Translations under genes and position numbers: made by a program | Notes under the pieces: model-generated | Told to the model about the DNA's origin: nothing | Databases searched by the model: none | What the model saw: only the letters and a program-made list of their open reading frames with translations | In this document: positions 10,201 to 17,997 of the stretch, piece after piece | Layout: each line of letters opens with the position of its first letter | Position numbering within the stretch: position 1 is the stretch's first letter | Assembly (NCBI RefSeq): GCF_009766105.1 | Contig: NZ_LMUH01000008.1 | Coordinates: 70,180 to 134,179 of the forward strand | From: Granulicella sp. S156 | GTDB lineage: Bacteria; Acidobacteriota; Terriglobia; Terriglobales; Acidobacteriaceae | DNA: 64,000 nt | Reading direction: 5' to 3'

Positions 10201-10472
10201 ACAGCGAGCAAAGCGCAACGAGCTTCGGCACTGCTTCTGTCGGTTCGGAACGCGATCCCGGCTACCAGCAGGTCGACCTCGCCCTCTCAAAGGACTTCGC
10301 GGTCGTACACGGCACCCACCTTGAGTTCCGCGGCGACTTCCTGAATGCCTTCAACCTGGTCAGCCTGGCTCCGCCAAGCAATAGCGCCTCATCCGGGAGC
10401 GGTTTCGGCCAGATCTCCAACACCGTCAACGAACCGCGCAATATCCAACTAGCGTTGAAGTTCGTCTTCTAA
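7209..10472 (+). CDS. Oar-like TonB-dependent outer-membrane receptor 2
   Basis: 1087 residues from the ATG at 7209, which has a perfect GGAGGA ribosome site five bases upstream. Signal peptide residues 1-26 (ILALVLALAACIPSFAQ), regulatory-like domain 28-110 (ITGTVTDPSGAVVPGAKVTV), plug around 130-260 (LPVQSRNFSSLTLLVAG, GNREQSNNYTLDGADINE, EYGNANGGQVVMVTKSGTN) and a barrel ending ALKFVF with the terminal Phe of outer-membrane proteins. It follows receptor 1 in the same direction after 825 bases, so it probably has its own promoter. It is followed by a strong terminator. The substrate is unknown. The two receptors share layout but differ widely in plug and barrel, so they are not a recent duplication. 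Confidence 0.93.
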   Translation: MRMLRNPGICILALVLALAACIPSFAQTITGSITGTVTDPSGAVVPGAKVTVTNVLTGVTTPTTSNPSGIYAVHFLQIGQYKITVESPSFASQTTSVFTLEVDQEARVNIGLKINATTSTVIVTDTAPILNTENATTGDTITAEAATELPVQSRNFSSLTLLVAGAISPNPQALDNVGRGAYNGGFDVNGNREQSNNYTLDGADINEAIDNYIGYSPNVDALGEVRIITGNSTAEYGNANGGQVVMVTKSGTNQFHGNAFFFGENQNLNANTWAAKHGNAPRAPFNRAMFGGTFGGPILHDKLFFFVDYQGARQHFSTVELRAVVPAALRTGAGITNPAAIYLFAHPELYPDPNAAGSNGTVTANYVGSSSQATVNDQGDAKIDWKFRNNDTISGRVSIGREHDGYSKVALPTDIPTNNNDPYTGFILNWTHVFSPSIVNDARAGIGRTRYIQTPTDVSGQWGLTGNAKLGIPGTQLVPGFSTLVIGNGANSGLVDDIGAPQGQDGNGSYGGIDSDSIVNAFTYGDNLTWQLGKQTLKFGGQALRYQENRYYSGNDGTLGWFGFNGSLTQFLADQVTSEGQGALTGRWGQRQWRDAFFVQDDYKFTSNLTLNFGLRWEYDQPYTEVNNKQANINITTAAITNAGVNGAPRALYNAFYAGFMPRLGFSWSPEFFHDKFVLRGGYGMTNFLEGTGANLRLTLNPPFFVDASCTNIQPCANGAPFLSITNGFYRPSDPNTYAGNVRAWQPNLKPALIQQYNLTTEYQLDNVTSLTVAYLGQNGNHLVDPRQANQAACLTCALPIATLSKVNPALSQITSISYTESEAMMNYNSLQVTARRRASHGLEFLANWTYSKGLSNNLGYYGASGGAGDSQSAYWQDAYNGGADYGPTYFDSKHNISISGIYELPFGRGRQFGSGMNFIEDEVVGGWKVSSIMSFHTGFPITVSSNAYYSNTVNANAARGNHLRTLKIVGRSETQWFGTDPSVLPCPSGTDNGVCAYSEQSATSFGTASVGSERDPGYQQVDLALSKDFAVVHGTHLEFRGDFLNAFNLVSLAPPSNSASSGSGFGQISNTVNEPRNIQLALKFVF

Positions 10473-10492
10473 CTCAAACGGAATACTCCAAC

Positions 10493-10528
10493 AAAGAGAC
10501 GGCGAAAGATATCTTTCGCCGTCTCTTT
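10493..10528 (+). terminator. Rho-independent terminator after receptor 2
   Basis: A perfect 18-bp palindrome (arms AAAGAGACGGCGAAAGAT) is followed by TTATCTT, 21 bases after the receptor stop codon. The A and T ends make it usable in both directions. Confidence 0.85.
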
Positions 10529-10601
10529 TATCTTGATTACACTTTATTCGACAGCCAACGTACTGCCTGCAGCTACTAGTCCACCATCGCAGAGAAGATC
10601 T

Positions 10602-11852
10602 ATGAGCACCATGATTGAGCCTATGAAGTCCTCCGCCATCGCTACAGAAACAGCCATCCACGCTCCCAGAGTTGTATCGATCGACGTCTTTCGTGGACTA
10701 ACCATGACCCTGATGATCTTCGTCAACGAACTGGCGGGAGTCACCGGTCTTCCCTGGTGGAACTATCACGCTCCCGCAAAGATGGATGCCATGACTTACG
10801 TCGACATGGTCTTCCCTGCCTTTCTTTTCATCGTTGGCATGACGATTCCGATAGCCCTGGAACGGCGGCTCCAGAAAAACAGCTCCATGTCGAGCACATT
10901 CCGGCATGTGCTGCTTCGTACTGTAGCTCTCATCATTCTCGGACTGATTCTCGCCAACGCCGAACAAGGCAATCGCAACTTGTTCGGAATAAGTACGAAT
11001 CTATGGGCAATTCTTTCTCTGTTCGGAGCGGTACTTTTGTGGAACGTCTATGGACGCTCCGAACGTTATCGCGTTCTCTTCAACGTGCTGCGTTTCGCTG
11101 GCCTTGCGTTGATGTTGACGATGCTTCTTCTGTTCAGGAGGACGACCCATCAAGGCCATATCGCCTGGCTCAACATCTCCTACCCAGAGATCCTCGGCCT
11201 CATTGGCTATACCTATCTCTCTGTCTCGATCCTCTATCTCGCAACGCGCCGGTGGCAATGGGCACCCCTGGTGTGGCTTGTAGTTCTAACGGCACTCTGC
11301 GCCTTCAGCACCGCAAAATGGATATCGTTTCCGCGAACGACGCCACTCTATCTATGGCCCCTCGGCAACGGAGCCATGGCCTCGATCTCCATGGCAGGAG
11401 TGCTGTTATCCAGCCTTTTTCTCGGCAAGCTCAGCCATCGCTGGCCAACCCTTCGGCACAAAACAATAGGCGCTATAGCCTTCGCCTTGCTCTCGCTTCT
11501 GTGGGGATGGCTGCTCACTCCACTAGGCATCTCAAAGATTCGCGCCACTCCTACCTGGTGCCTCTACAGCATCGGTAGCAGCGTCTTGTGCTTCACGCTG
11601 CTTTATTGGATCTGTGATGTGAAAAAGTGGAATCGGTGGACAGCGTTCACGCGCCCTGCCGGAGAGAACACACTCCTCACTTATTTGTTACCGGATTTCT
11701 ATTACTTCGTCACTGCCGCAGTAGGACTCACATATTTCACAACACATGCGAACGAAGGCTTATCCGGTGTTATCAGATGCATCATCTTTACGGCTCTGAT
11801 CCTGTCCATCTCCGCGCTTCTGACAAGATGCAGACTGAGACTGCAACTTTGA
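10602..11852 (+). CDS. Multi-pass membrane acyltransferase, HGSNAT/NagX-like (DUF5009 type)
   Basis: About 416 residues from the ATG at 10602; an in-frame start at 10533 would add 23 unlikely residues. After about 25 residues comes the family signature SIDVFRGLTMTLMIFVNE, then WWNYHAPAKMDAMTYVDMVFPAFLFIVGMTIPIAL, and about ten further hydrophobic segments. This matches the bacterial relatives of heparan-alpha-glucosaminide N-acetyltransferase, which sit in the inner membrane and are thought to acetylate glucosamine-type sugars with cytoplasmic acetyl-CoA. The conserved His in the NYHAP segment corresponds in position to the active-site His proposed for the human enzyme (family knowledge; alignment not run). 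It follows the receptor 2 terminator and stands alone. Its glycan-use neighbours fit a sugar-modifying role, but the substrate is not shown. Confidence 0.8.
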   Translation: MSTMIEPMKSSAIATETAIHAPRVVSIDVFRGLTMTLMIFVNELAGVTGLPWWNYHAPAKMDAMTYVDMVFPAFLFIVGMTIPIALERRLQKNSSMSSTFRHVLLRTVALIILGLILANAEQGNRNLFGISTNLWAILSLFGAVLLWNVYGRSERYRVLFNVLRFAGLALMLTMLLLFRRTTHQGHIAWLNISYPEILGLIGYTYLSVSILYLATRRWQWAPLVWLVVLTALCAFSTAKWISFPRTTPLYLWPLGNGAMASISMAGVLLSSLFLGKLSHRWPTLRHKTIGAIAFALLSLLWGWLLTPLGISKIRATPTWCLYSIGSSVLCFTLLYWICDVKKWNRWTAFTRPAGENTLLTYLLPDFYYFVTAAVGLTYFTTHANEGLSGVIRCIIFTALILSISALLTRCRLRLQL

Positions 11853-12169
11853 GCTCGCCTCTCTCCTCGTCACGGCAATGGAATCTTCCGGTATAGAAAG
11901 AGATAAAACGAATCGCTGCAAGTTGCTCTGACCACACGGAGCTTCTCTGGTGTTTCCTGGATGAAAGCCGTTCGATTCAATAGAACCGAAATACAGTTCT
12001 TCCTTTTACATCAACGAACAGGCTCCTGGAGTAGAATTGCCAGCGCTGCACAAGACTGGACGCGGCTTGGTGCCACGCCTACAACCCAGGGAAGGACGGC
12101 GTGGCCGTTTCCTGGAACGGTCGCACGGTTCTAAACTTCGGGCCATGGTTGTGCCCGGAAGGAGTTGGT
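11853..12169. other. Intergenic stretch before the small unknown gene
   Basis: 317 bases with no gene that I can support. An eight-base inverted repeat, GCCACGCC (12072-12079) and GGCGTGGC (12098-12105), lies about 65 bases upstream of the small gene at 12170 and may be a leader structure. Nothing else stands out. Confidence 0.4.
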
Positions 12170-12406
12170 ATGAGTGAAGCCCCCAAACATCCTGGTCTTG
12201 ACGGTCGCGCACGCGACAAGGACGGACGGATCGACCACAAGCATCCCACGACCAAAATCAAGCACCTTCGCGAACACTACGGTCATCACTTCGCCCCTGA
12301 TTGGGACGGGGAGCGCACCCTTGGCGAGTTGCTCCAGGAGACCAAATTCGAGTCTCTTACCCAATACGTGAAACACCACGGCCACCACCCGCTGAATGAG
12401 GCCTAA
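12170..12406 (+). CDS. Small conserved-looking cytoplasmic protein, function unknown
   Basis: 78 residues from the ATG at 12170, chosen for the GGAAGGAG ribosome site seven bases upstream. The protein is very hydrophilic, with no signal or membrane segment. It is rich in His, Lys and Asp: RARDKDGRIDHKHPTTKIKH at residues 11-30, HYGHHFAPDWDGERTLGELL in the middle and YVKHHGHHPLNEA at the end. The middle reads like a short helix-rich module. I do not recognise the family. It converges on the YhaM-like gene with 69 bases between stop codons. The His-rich ends could bind metal, which is speculation. Confidence 0.6.
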   Translation: MSEAPKHPGLDGRARDKDGRIDHKHPTTKIKHLREHYGHHFAPDWDGERTLGELLQETKFESLTQYVKHHGHHPLNEA

Positions 12407-12475
12407 CAAGTTATTCTGGGCAAAAAACTCCGGAGAGGCAGGCGGGGCTTTTCAAAACTCCGTCTGCGCTTCCCG

Positions 12476-13516
12476 TTAGGATTCCTCAACCTCAGCGGCA
12501 AGATACTCTTGCGAGTTGAAGAGAGCGCGGTCCATCGACCGCACCCATTCCGTAGTGTCCTCGGCTGACTTCCCTGCCGCCTTCGATGCCGCAAACTCCG
12601 TACGCAGCGTTTGGAACTTCGCTTCCAGATCATCGAGTGCGCTAAGCAACATGGCTTCGGGGGTCATTGGCAGCTTCGGCGAACCGAACTCAAGCTTGCC
12701 ATGATGTGACAGAATCATATGTTCCAACAGCATCCGCAGCCGGTCTGGAAATAAGTCCGGAGCAGTCTCTGAACTCTCAGCGGCAGCTATAGCCTGAGCA
12801 TTGAGGCCGGCAATCTTCTCGTGCAGCATTCCCTGCGCGATCGAGATGTGGCCGATCAACTGACCTTCGAGGGTGTAATTGAAGTTCGATCGCCATGACA
12901 GTTCGCGCACCTTACCGATGTCGTGCAGGATCGCACCAGCAACCAGCAGGTCGGGATCTACTTCGGGGTAGAACGGCAAGGTAGCCCGGCAAACCCGCAC
13001 GAGCATCAACACATGCTCCAGCAGTCCGCCGATCCACGCATGGTGCAGCCGCTTGGCGGCCGGAGCTGTGACGAATGCCGGTCCAATCAGTGGATCGTCG
13101 AGGAACGCGAGCACCAACGCGCGCAGATGATGATTCGAAAAAGCATCAACGTAGCCGCGAAGTTCGGTGTTCATCTCGGCAACATCGAATTTTGTTGTCG
13201 GAACGAAGTCGGCTGTATCTATCTCGCTGTCTGCAGCCAACCGCATCTTGGTGAGCGTGATCTGAAACTTGCCCTGATACTTCGATACCTGCCCCTGTGC
13301 TTTGACGTAGCTGCCTTCCGCGCATTGCTGCACGGCTTCTGCGAAGTCGTCCCACATGCGTGCTTCGAACTGGCCGGTCTTGTCGGCGAGCGTCAATGCA
13401 AGGTACTGCCCGCCTCCACCCTTGCGATCACGAACACCAATTGTGGCGATACAGAAGAAGCTGGTGATGCTCTGGTTGTCGAAACGCGCAGCGTCGGCGA
13501 TGAAGAAATCTTTCAT
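12476..13516 (-). CDS. YhaM-like 3'-5' exoribonuclease (OB-fold plus HD domain)
   Basis: About 346 residues. I prefer the ATG at 13516 (MKDFFIADAARFDNQ), the usual beginning of the family, over an in-frame TTG at 13534; neither has a good ribosome site. Residues 1-105 are an OB-fold nucleic-acid-binding part (QYLALTLADKTGQFEARMWD). Residues 160-290 are an HD phosphohydrolase domain with the metal ligands HHAWIGGLLEHV, AILHDIGKVREL and ILSHHG. Family members degrade RNA, and sometimes single-stranded DNA, from the 3' end in the cytoplasm using Mn2+ or similar metals. The neighbouring surA-like and ctpA-like genes mark this as a housekeeping island. Confidence 0.85.
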   Translation of the reverse strand: MKDFFIADAARFDNQSITSFFCIATIGVRDRKGGGGQYLALTLADKTGQFEARMWDDFAEAVQQCAEGSYVKAQGQVSKYQGKFQITLTKMRLAADSEIDTADFVPTTKFDVAEMNTELRGYVDAFSNHHLRALVLAFLDDPLIGPAFVTAPAAKRLHHAWIGGLLEHVLMLVRVCRATLPFYPEVDPDLLVAGAILHDIGKVRELSWRSNFNYTLEGQLIGHISIAQGMLHEKIAGLNAQAIAAAESSETAPDLFPDRLRMLLEHMILSHHGKLEFGSPKLPMTPEAMLLSALDDLEAKFQTLRTEFAASKAAGKSAEDTTEWVRSMDRALFNSQEYLAAEVEES

Positions 13517-13526
13517 GAACAGGGGC

Positions 13527-13591
13527 AGTGACAAGTGGTAAGCGATTCATTCATCTACTGACTTGTCACTTACCACTCGTCACTTTTCACT
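13527..13591. repeat. Short heptamer repeats, both orientations
   Basis: Four tandem heptamers of the form NNYCACT (tgtcact, taccact, cgtcact, tttcact) occupy 13564-13591. Two copies in the opposite orientation stand at 13527-13541, so the block can fold as interlocking inverted repeats. It fills the gap between the surA-like and yhaM-like genes. Similar heptamer-like text (gttcact attcact) occurs at 2740-2753. Confidence 0.55.
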
Positions 13592-13596
13592 TTCTA

Positions 13597-15546
13597 TCAG
13601 TGCGGTGTTGCAGGAGCGGTCGTTGTGTCCGAAGGCGCCGCGGGAGTCGTTGCAGGCTGCGCCGGAGGCAGTAATGCCGGACTTCCACCTAACGCAGGAT
13701 TGACGGTTGGCGCAACAGGCTGCGTTGTGTCTACCGGTTTGGGCTTTTCCTGCAAACGCTCCTTGGGATCACCCTTCTTGCGCTTCTTCTTCACCTTCTT
13801 GACCGTGTCACCGTTCAGCCCAAGCGGCGCCGCCTGATGTTGCTCCGAGGCCGAGGTCTGGACATCCGCCTTAACCGGGCGGGCCGAGGCTTTCTGGTCT
13901 GCCTTGACAAGTTTAGTCTTGGCGCGCTGTTCATCCTCTTCCTTCTGGCGGCTGGAGAAGCGCGTCTTGTGCGTCGGCGCTGTCTGAGCAGCCAACGGGT
14001 CAGGATTCTCATCGGCACCCGTACCTGTCGAAATCGTCGAGGTTGAATCAGTCGCTGCCATTGCAACGCCAGCCGCCTGGCCCTCCAAAGGAGCACTCTC
14101 CGTTGCAGCTGTCTCTAGTGGCGACGTTGGAAGCGAGTTGCGTGGGGCCTGGCCGTAGCGAATCTTTTCGCGACGCACCTTAGGCGGCTTCACAGCCTTC
14201 GAAGTGTTCCTTGTACCACCGCTCTTCGCTGCCTGGGCTGCGGCTCTCTCGGCGTTCTTCTGCGTCACCTTTGCCCGAGCAGCAGCCAGTTGTGCCTGTG
14301 CTGCGGCAGCCTTCTGCTGCTCTGCCCGCTGGTGCTTGACGGTCTTCTTCTTCGGCGGCGGCGGAGCATAGGCGGTGTAGCCAATGTCGCCGGGTCTGGA
14401 ACTTGCACGTGCCGAACCGGTGTCGACGAAGCCTGGTCTGACCTCGTAATACGCGTTTTCGCGTGCCTTGGTTAGATAGGCGCGTAGAGCGGGCTGGAGT
14501 TCATCGAGATAGATCGCATTCTGCACTTGCGGCTCGATATCGGCCAGCGGAGGAACTCCTGCGGCCTGATGTTTATCCACACGCAGGATCACAAAGCCCT
14601 GCCTCGTGCGTATGGGTGCCGTGAAGCCGCCTTCAGGCAACGGGAATGTTGCATTCTCCAGCACGTCAGACCCCAGCGCTCCACGCTTATAGTCGCCGAG
14701 ATTGCCGCCAGCCTGGGCCGTGGAACCACCGGAAGAACTTTTGGCCAGATCGGCGAAATTGGTTCCGGCCTTCAGCTTAACCTCGAGATCATCAGCCTTG
14801 GCCTGCGCCTCAGTCACCTGGGCATCGGTAGCATTATCTGGCGTCGGTACGAGAATCTCGCTGAGGTGAACCTGCTCAGGGATCTCAAAATCTTTGCTGT
14901 GCGCGGCGTAATAAGCTTCATCCTGCGCATGCGTCATGTTGATATGGCGGGAAACTTCTTCCTGTACAACCTGTTGCGTAATTGCCTGGTTGCGAATCCC
15001 CTGCTTGAAGTCCTCGAACGACACACCTTGCTGCGCGGCGGCCTTTTCCAGGTCCTCGATCGAATCCAGGTGGTTCTTCTTGCGGATGTCATCGAGCTCT
15101 CGCATAGTTTCAGCGTCGCCCGTAATGCCCAATTCCTTGCCCTTGGAGAGCAGGAGCTGCTGGTCGATCATGTCGCGCAGGAGATTCTTCCGGCTTTCGT
15201 CAAACTCGGATGGCGACATGTTCCGTTGCTGAGCTTCCTGCAGAAGCTGCTGTTCGGAGCGAAGGTACTCGGTACGCGTGATGATCTGGTCATTCACGCG
15301 AGCGATTACGTCCTCAATGACCGTGCCATTGACCGTAACCGGCGTAGACACCGGCAGTGGCGGGAGCTGCAACGGGATACCCGTGCCAAATCCACCACTC
15401 GGCATTGGGTACTGCTGTTGCGGCTTGGCCTGCGCGTGAAGGGCGGTGGAACCTGCACCGGCAACAGCGGCGAACAGGATGCCGGCAAACTGAGCGCCGG
15501 CAACCAGCCGGCTCATGGCGTTCTTGCGTATGTGCTTCTCGATCAT
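13597..15546 (-). CDS. SurA-like periplasmic peptidyl-prolyl isomerase / chaperone
   Basis: About 649 residues from the ATG at 15546, chosen for AAAGGAACGG just upstream; a GTG at 15615 in the same frame lacks a ribosome site. A signal peptide (residues 10-40, ending ALHAQA) is followed by a SurA N-terminal chaperone region (about 65-215, VIARVNDQIITRTEYLRSEQ). A parvulin-type rotamase domain follows (about 225-330, VHLSEILVPTPD, FADLAKSSSGGSTAQAGGNLG, FVILRVDKHQ). From about residue 380 to the end lies an unusual Lys/Ala/Pro-rich, low-complexity tail of some 270 residues, absent from classical SurA. The protein should help outer-membrane proteins fold in the periplasm, fitting a cell with many beta-barrel receptors. 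It diverges from the ctpA-like gene. Confidence 0.88.
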   Translation of the reverse strand: MIEKHIRKNAMSRLVAGAQFAGILFAAVAGAGSTALHAQAKPQQQYPMPSGGFGTGIPLQLPPLPVSTPVTVNGTVIEDVIARVNDQIITRTEYLRSEQQLLQEAQQRNMSPSEFDESRKNLLRDMIDQQLLLSKGKELGITGDAETMRELDDIRKKNHLDSIEDLEKAAAQQGVSFEDFKQGIRNQAITQQVVQEEVSRHINMTHAQDEAYYAAHSKDFEIPEQVHLSEILVPTPDNATDAQVTEAQAKADDLEVKLKAGTNFADLAKSSSGGSTAQAGGNLGDYKRGALGSDVLENATFPLPEGGFTAPIRTRQGFVILRVDKHQAAGVPPLADIEPQVQNAIYLDELQPALRAYLTKARENAYYEVRPGFVDTGSARASSRPGDIGYTAYAPPPPKKKTVKHQRAEQQKAAAAQAQLAAARAKVTQKNAERAAAQAAKSGGTRNTSKAVKPPKVRREKIRYGQAPRNSLPTSPLETAATESAPLEGQAAGVAMAATDSTSTISTGTGADENPDPLAAQTAPTHKTRFSSRQKEEDEQRAKTKLVKADQKASARPVKADVQTSASEQHQAAPLGLNGDTVKKVKKKRKKGDPKERLQEKPKPVDTTQPVAPTVNPALGGSPALLPPAQPATTPAAPSDTTTAPATPH

Positions 15547-15866
15547 CCGTTCCTTTACGGCCCTGCCCATGAGGTCAGCGATTGGTCTGTCCCTTCTGCC
15601 CCAAATGCGATCCACCCGCCGTTATCGGCAAGCTTCCAATAGGTTTGGACCGCAGGGCGAGACAGAGGTCATCTGGCACTCTCATTCTAACCGGAGGAAC
15701 GGCGATTGCGGGGGACCAGTCGAACCACCCGGCTGCAGAACAGGTTGCGGCGTCAAAGCTAACCCCCGGATGCTATACTCCGTCCAACCCTTAAGGGCTG
15801 CAACGGCGCGCCTTTTGTACGACTTTCCGCTGCCGGCCCTTCCGTATTGAGGTCTCTTCGGTCCCT

Positions 15867-17462
15867 ATGGTCAATCGCACACGGCGCGCACTTTTTTCGG
15901 CAACCATTTTTCTCGCGGCATGTGGCGTCGCGGGCTCGGTCTTCGGCGGGGTCTCCGCCCAGTCGGCGACGGACGAGTCGAACCTGCGCGACTCCATGAA
16001 GTCGTTCACAAATGTCTATGCAGTCGTAGAGCAGAACTATGCCGACAAGCTGGACAATGACAAGATCGACAAAGCGATCTACGACGGCGCTATCCCGGGC
16101 ATGCTGCGCGTGCTCGACCCGCACTCTACCTTCCACGACCCCAAGGACTTCGCCCAGATGCGCGAGGACCAGCACGGCAAATACTACGGCGTGGGAATGC
16201 AGATTCAACCCCAGGGCGACAAGATCGTCGTACTGGCCCCGTTTGAAGGAACACCGTCCTATAAGGCTGGTATCCGTCCCGGCGATGTGATCCTCGCCGT
16301 TGATGGCAAGACAACCGAGCATATGGATTCGGCAGCCGTCGCCTCCATGTTGAAGGGCCCACGCGGGACACATGTCTCCGTAACGATGGGGCGCGAGGGC
16401 TCATCGAAGCCGCTGGTTTTTGACCTGATCCGCGACGAGATTCCACGCTACTCGGTAGACATTGCGTTCCAGATCAAGCCGGGTATCGGCTACATCCACG
16501 TCACCAACTTCATGGAGACGACCTCGCACGAGGTACAAGAGGCGCTCGACAAGTTTGGGCCCATCAATGGGCTTCTGATCGACCTCCGTGGCAACCCCGG
16601 CGGCCTGCTGAACGAGGCGGTCAACGTCTCCGATAAGTTCCTGCAGAAGGGCGACATCGTCGTCTCACAGCGCGGACGCGCCTTCCCCGACCAGGTCTAT
16701 CGCGCACCGAAGGGTTCGGATGCGAAGTACCCGATCGTTGTGCTGGTGAATCGGAATACCGCCTCCGCAGCGGAGATCGTCTCCGGCGCACTGCAGGACC
16801 ATGACCGTGCGCTGATCGTCGGCGAAACAACGTTCGGTAAAGGCCTGGTTCAGACAGTATTTCCGATTGCGGAAAACACTGGGCTCGCACTGACGACGTT
16901 CCACTACTACACGCCGTCGGGCCGCCTGATCCAGCGCAACTATGATGGCGTTTCGCTCTACGACTATTACTACGCACGCCAGGGCGCGCTACCAGCAAAC
17001 AATACCAATGCCGAGGTCAAGCTTACGGACTCCGGTCGCACGGTGTATGGCGGCGGCGGTATCACTCCCGATGAGAAGATTGCGGAGTTGAAGTCGGACC
17101 ACCTACAGGATGTTCTTCTGCAACACTACGCGTTCTTCAACTTCACGAAGCACTACCTCTCGAACCATACCGTCGCGAAAGACCTGGTCGTCGACGACGC
17201 CATGTTGCAGCAGTTCAAAGACTTCCTGACGTCGGCAAAGATCGAGTACACCGATAAGGATATTGCTGACAATCTCGACTGGGTAAAAGCAACCATCAAA
17301 GCCGAGTTGTTCACCACACAATTCGGACAGGCCGAAGGGATGCGCGTCCGCGCCGAGTGGGATCCACAGATCAGCAAGGCCCTGACCTTTATGCCAGAGG
17401 CGTTGGCACTAGAAAACCACACCCTGCCGGCTCAACAGAAGACTCAAACAGCCAGCAAATAA
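15867..17462 (+). CDS. ctpA: C-terminal processing protease, S41 family (CtpA-type)
   Basis: 531 residues. A signal or anchor sequence occupies residues 8-31. A PDZ domain spans about 105-185 (YYGVGMQIQPQ, AGIRPGDVILAVDG) and the S41 protease domain about 190-380. The catalytic Ser300 lies in NRNTASAAEIVSGAL and Lys325 in VGETTFGKGLVQ; substrate-site residues RGNPGGLLNEAV precede them. After position 380 a roughly 150-residue helical C-terminus follows. Family members cut periplasmic proteins near exposed C-termini and take part in envelope quality control. It diverges from the SurA-like gene, so the two may share control of envelope folding. A strong terminator follows. The symbol is given by family; orthology with a specific Ctp type was not tested. 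Confidence 0.93.
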   Translation: MVNRTRRALFSATIFLAACGVAGSVFGGVSAQSATDESNLRDSMKSFTNVYAVVEQNYADKLDNDKIDKAIYDGAIPGMLRVLDPHSTFHDPKDFAQMREDQHGKYYGVGMQIQPQGDKIVVLAPFEGTPSYKAGIRPGDVILAVDGKTTEHMDSAAVASMLKGPRGTHVSVTMGREGSSKPLVFDLIRDEIPRYSVDIAFQIKPGIGYIHVTNFMETTSHEVQEALDKFGPINGLLIDLRGNPGGLLNEAVNVSDKFLQKGDIVVSQRGRAFPDQVYRAPKGSDAKYPIVVLVNRNTASAAEIVSGALQDHDRALIVGETTFGKGLVQTVFPIAENTGLALTTFHYYTPSGRLIQRNYDGVSLYDYYYARQGALPANNTNAEVKLTDSGRTVYGGGGITPDEKIAELKSDHLQDVLLQHYAFFNFTKHYLSNHTVAKDLVVDDAMLQQFKDFLTSAKIEYTDKDIADNLDWVKATIKAELFTTQFGQAEGMRVRAEWDPQISKALTFMPEALALENHTLPAQQKTQTASK

Positions 17463-17482
17463 CCTTGCCGTCATCAACAGCA

Positions 17483-17510
17483 AAAGGCCGCGCTTTCGAG
17501 CGCGGCCTTT
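17483..17510 (+). terminator. Rho-independent terminator after ctpA
   Basis: A perfect 12-bp stem (AAAGGCCGCGCT and its complement) with a TTCG tetraloop lies 20 bases after the protease stop codon, followed by GAGTTTC. Confidence 0.85.
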
Positions 17511-17978
17511 GAGTTTCTAAGCTTTATCTATGGAGCGGGAGATCGGGATAGAATCGGCGACATTCAGCTTGGGAAGACGGCGATCAATTGAAAAATAAGG
17601 ACATAGCGCTTCCTGGCATCTCGTTCTGGCGATAGAAATTACGGGAAATTCGCTATCCGACCTCTTCACCGCGCTAATGGAGAACACGCTTAACATCACT
17701 TTCGGCGGCAATTCGCCTACCGTCGGACGTATTGGCGCCTTAAAAACGGTCGCCGTGTACCACTCCCCTCTTTGCTCCGTGGTCGAGCAAATTCAGCAGG
17801 GGCTTTACTCATAATCCGGCATGGATGGACTCGCCTTGTAGATGAAGCGTTGGCGAGTCAGTTGACTGCCTACCGATGTGGCGGCCTTTCAACGTCATTT
17901 CGGTGAATATTGACAGCCAGTGGGCTGCCTGGCGGATTTACAGGCCGTGGCAAAAGCTGCACATCACCGTGGCGGAAA

Positions 17979-17995
17979 CTCCGCAACTGGCGGAG
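17979..17995 (-). terminator. Small hairpin ending the minus-strand FAD/GH2 group
   Basis: CTCCGC and GCGGAG with a five-base loop lie two bases beyond the last stop codon of the group. On the minus strand TTTCCGCC follows, so it resembles a weak intrinsic terminator. Confidence 0.4.
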
Positions 17996-17997
17996 TA

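Larger units (their letters stand above)
17463..17997. other. Intergenic stretch between ctpA and the FAD-enzyme group
   Basis: 535 bases between two convergent transcription units. It contains the ctpA terminator at 17483-17510 and the hairpin at 17979-17995. Short open frames here have no ribosome sites or motifs. I see nothing else. Confidence 0.5.

Noticed and set aside
10757-11578. 273-codon plus-strand open frame
   Set aside because: Same-strand shadow of the membrane acyltransferase gene; its product is Arg/Ser-rich and has no membrane segments.
14527-15642. 371-codon plus-strand open frame
   Set aside because: It lies entirely opposite the SurA-like gene, has no recognisable motif and is rich in Arg, Leu and Cys as expected for an antisense shadow of a high-GC gene.
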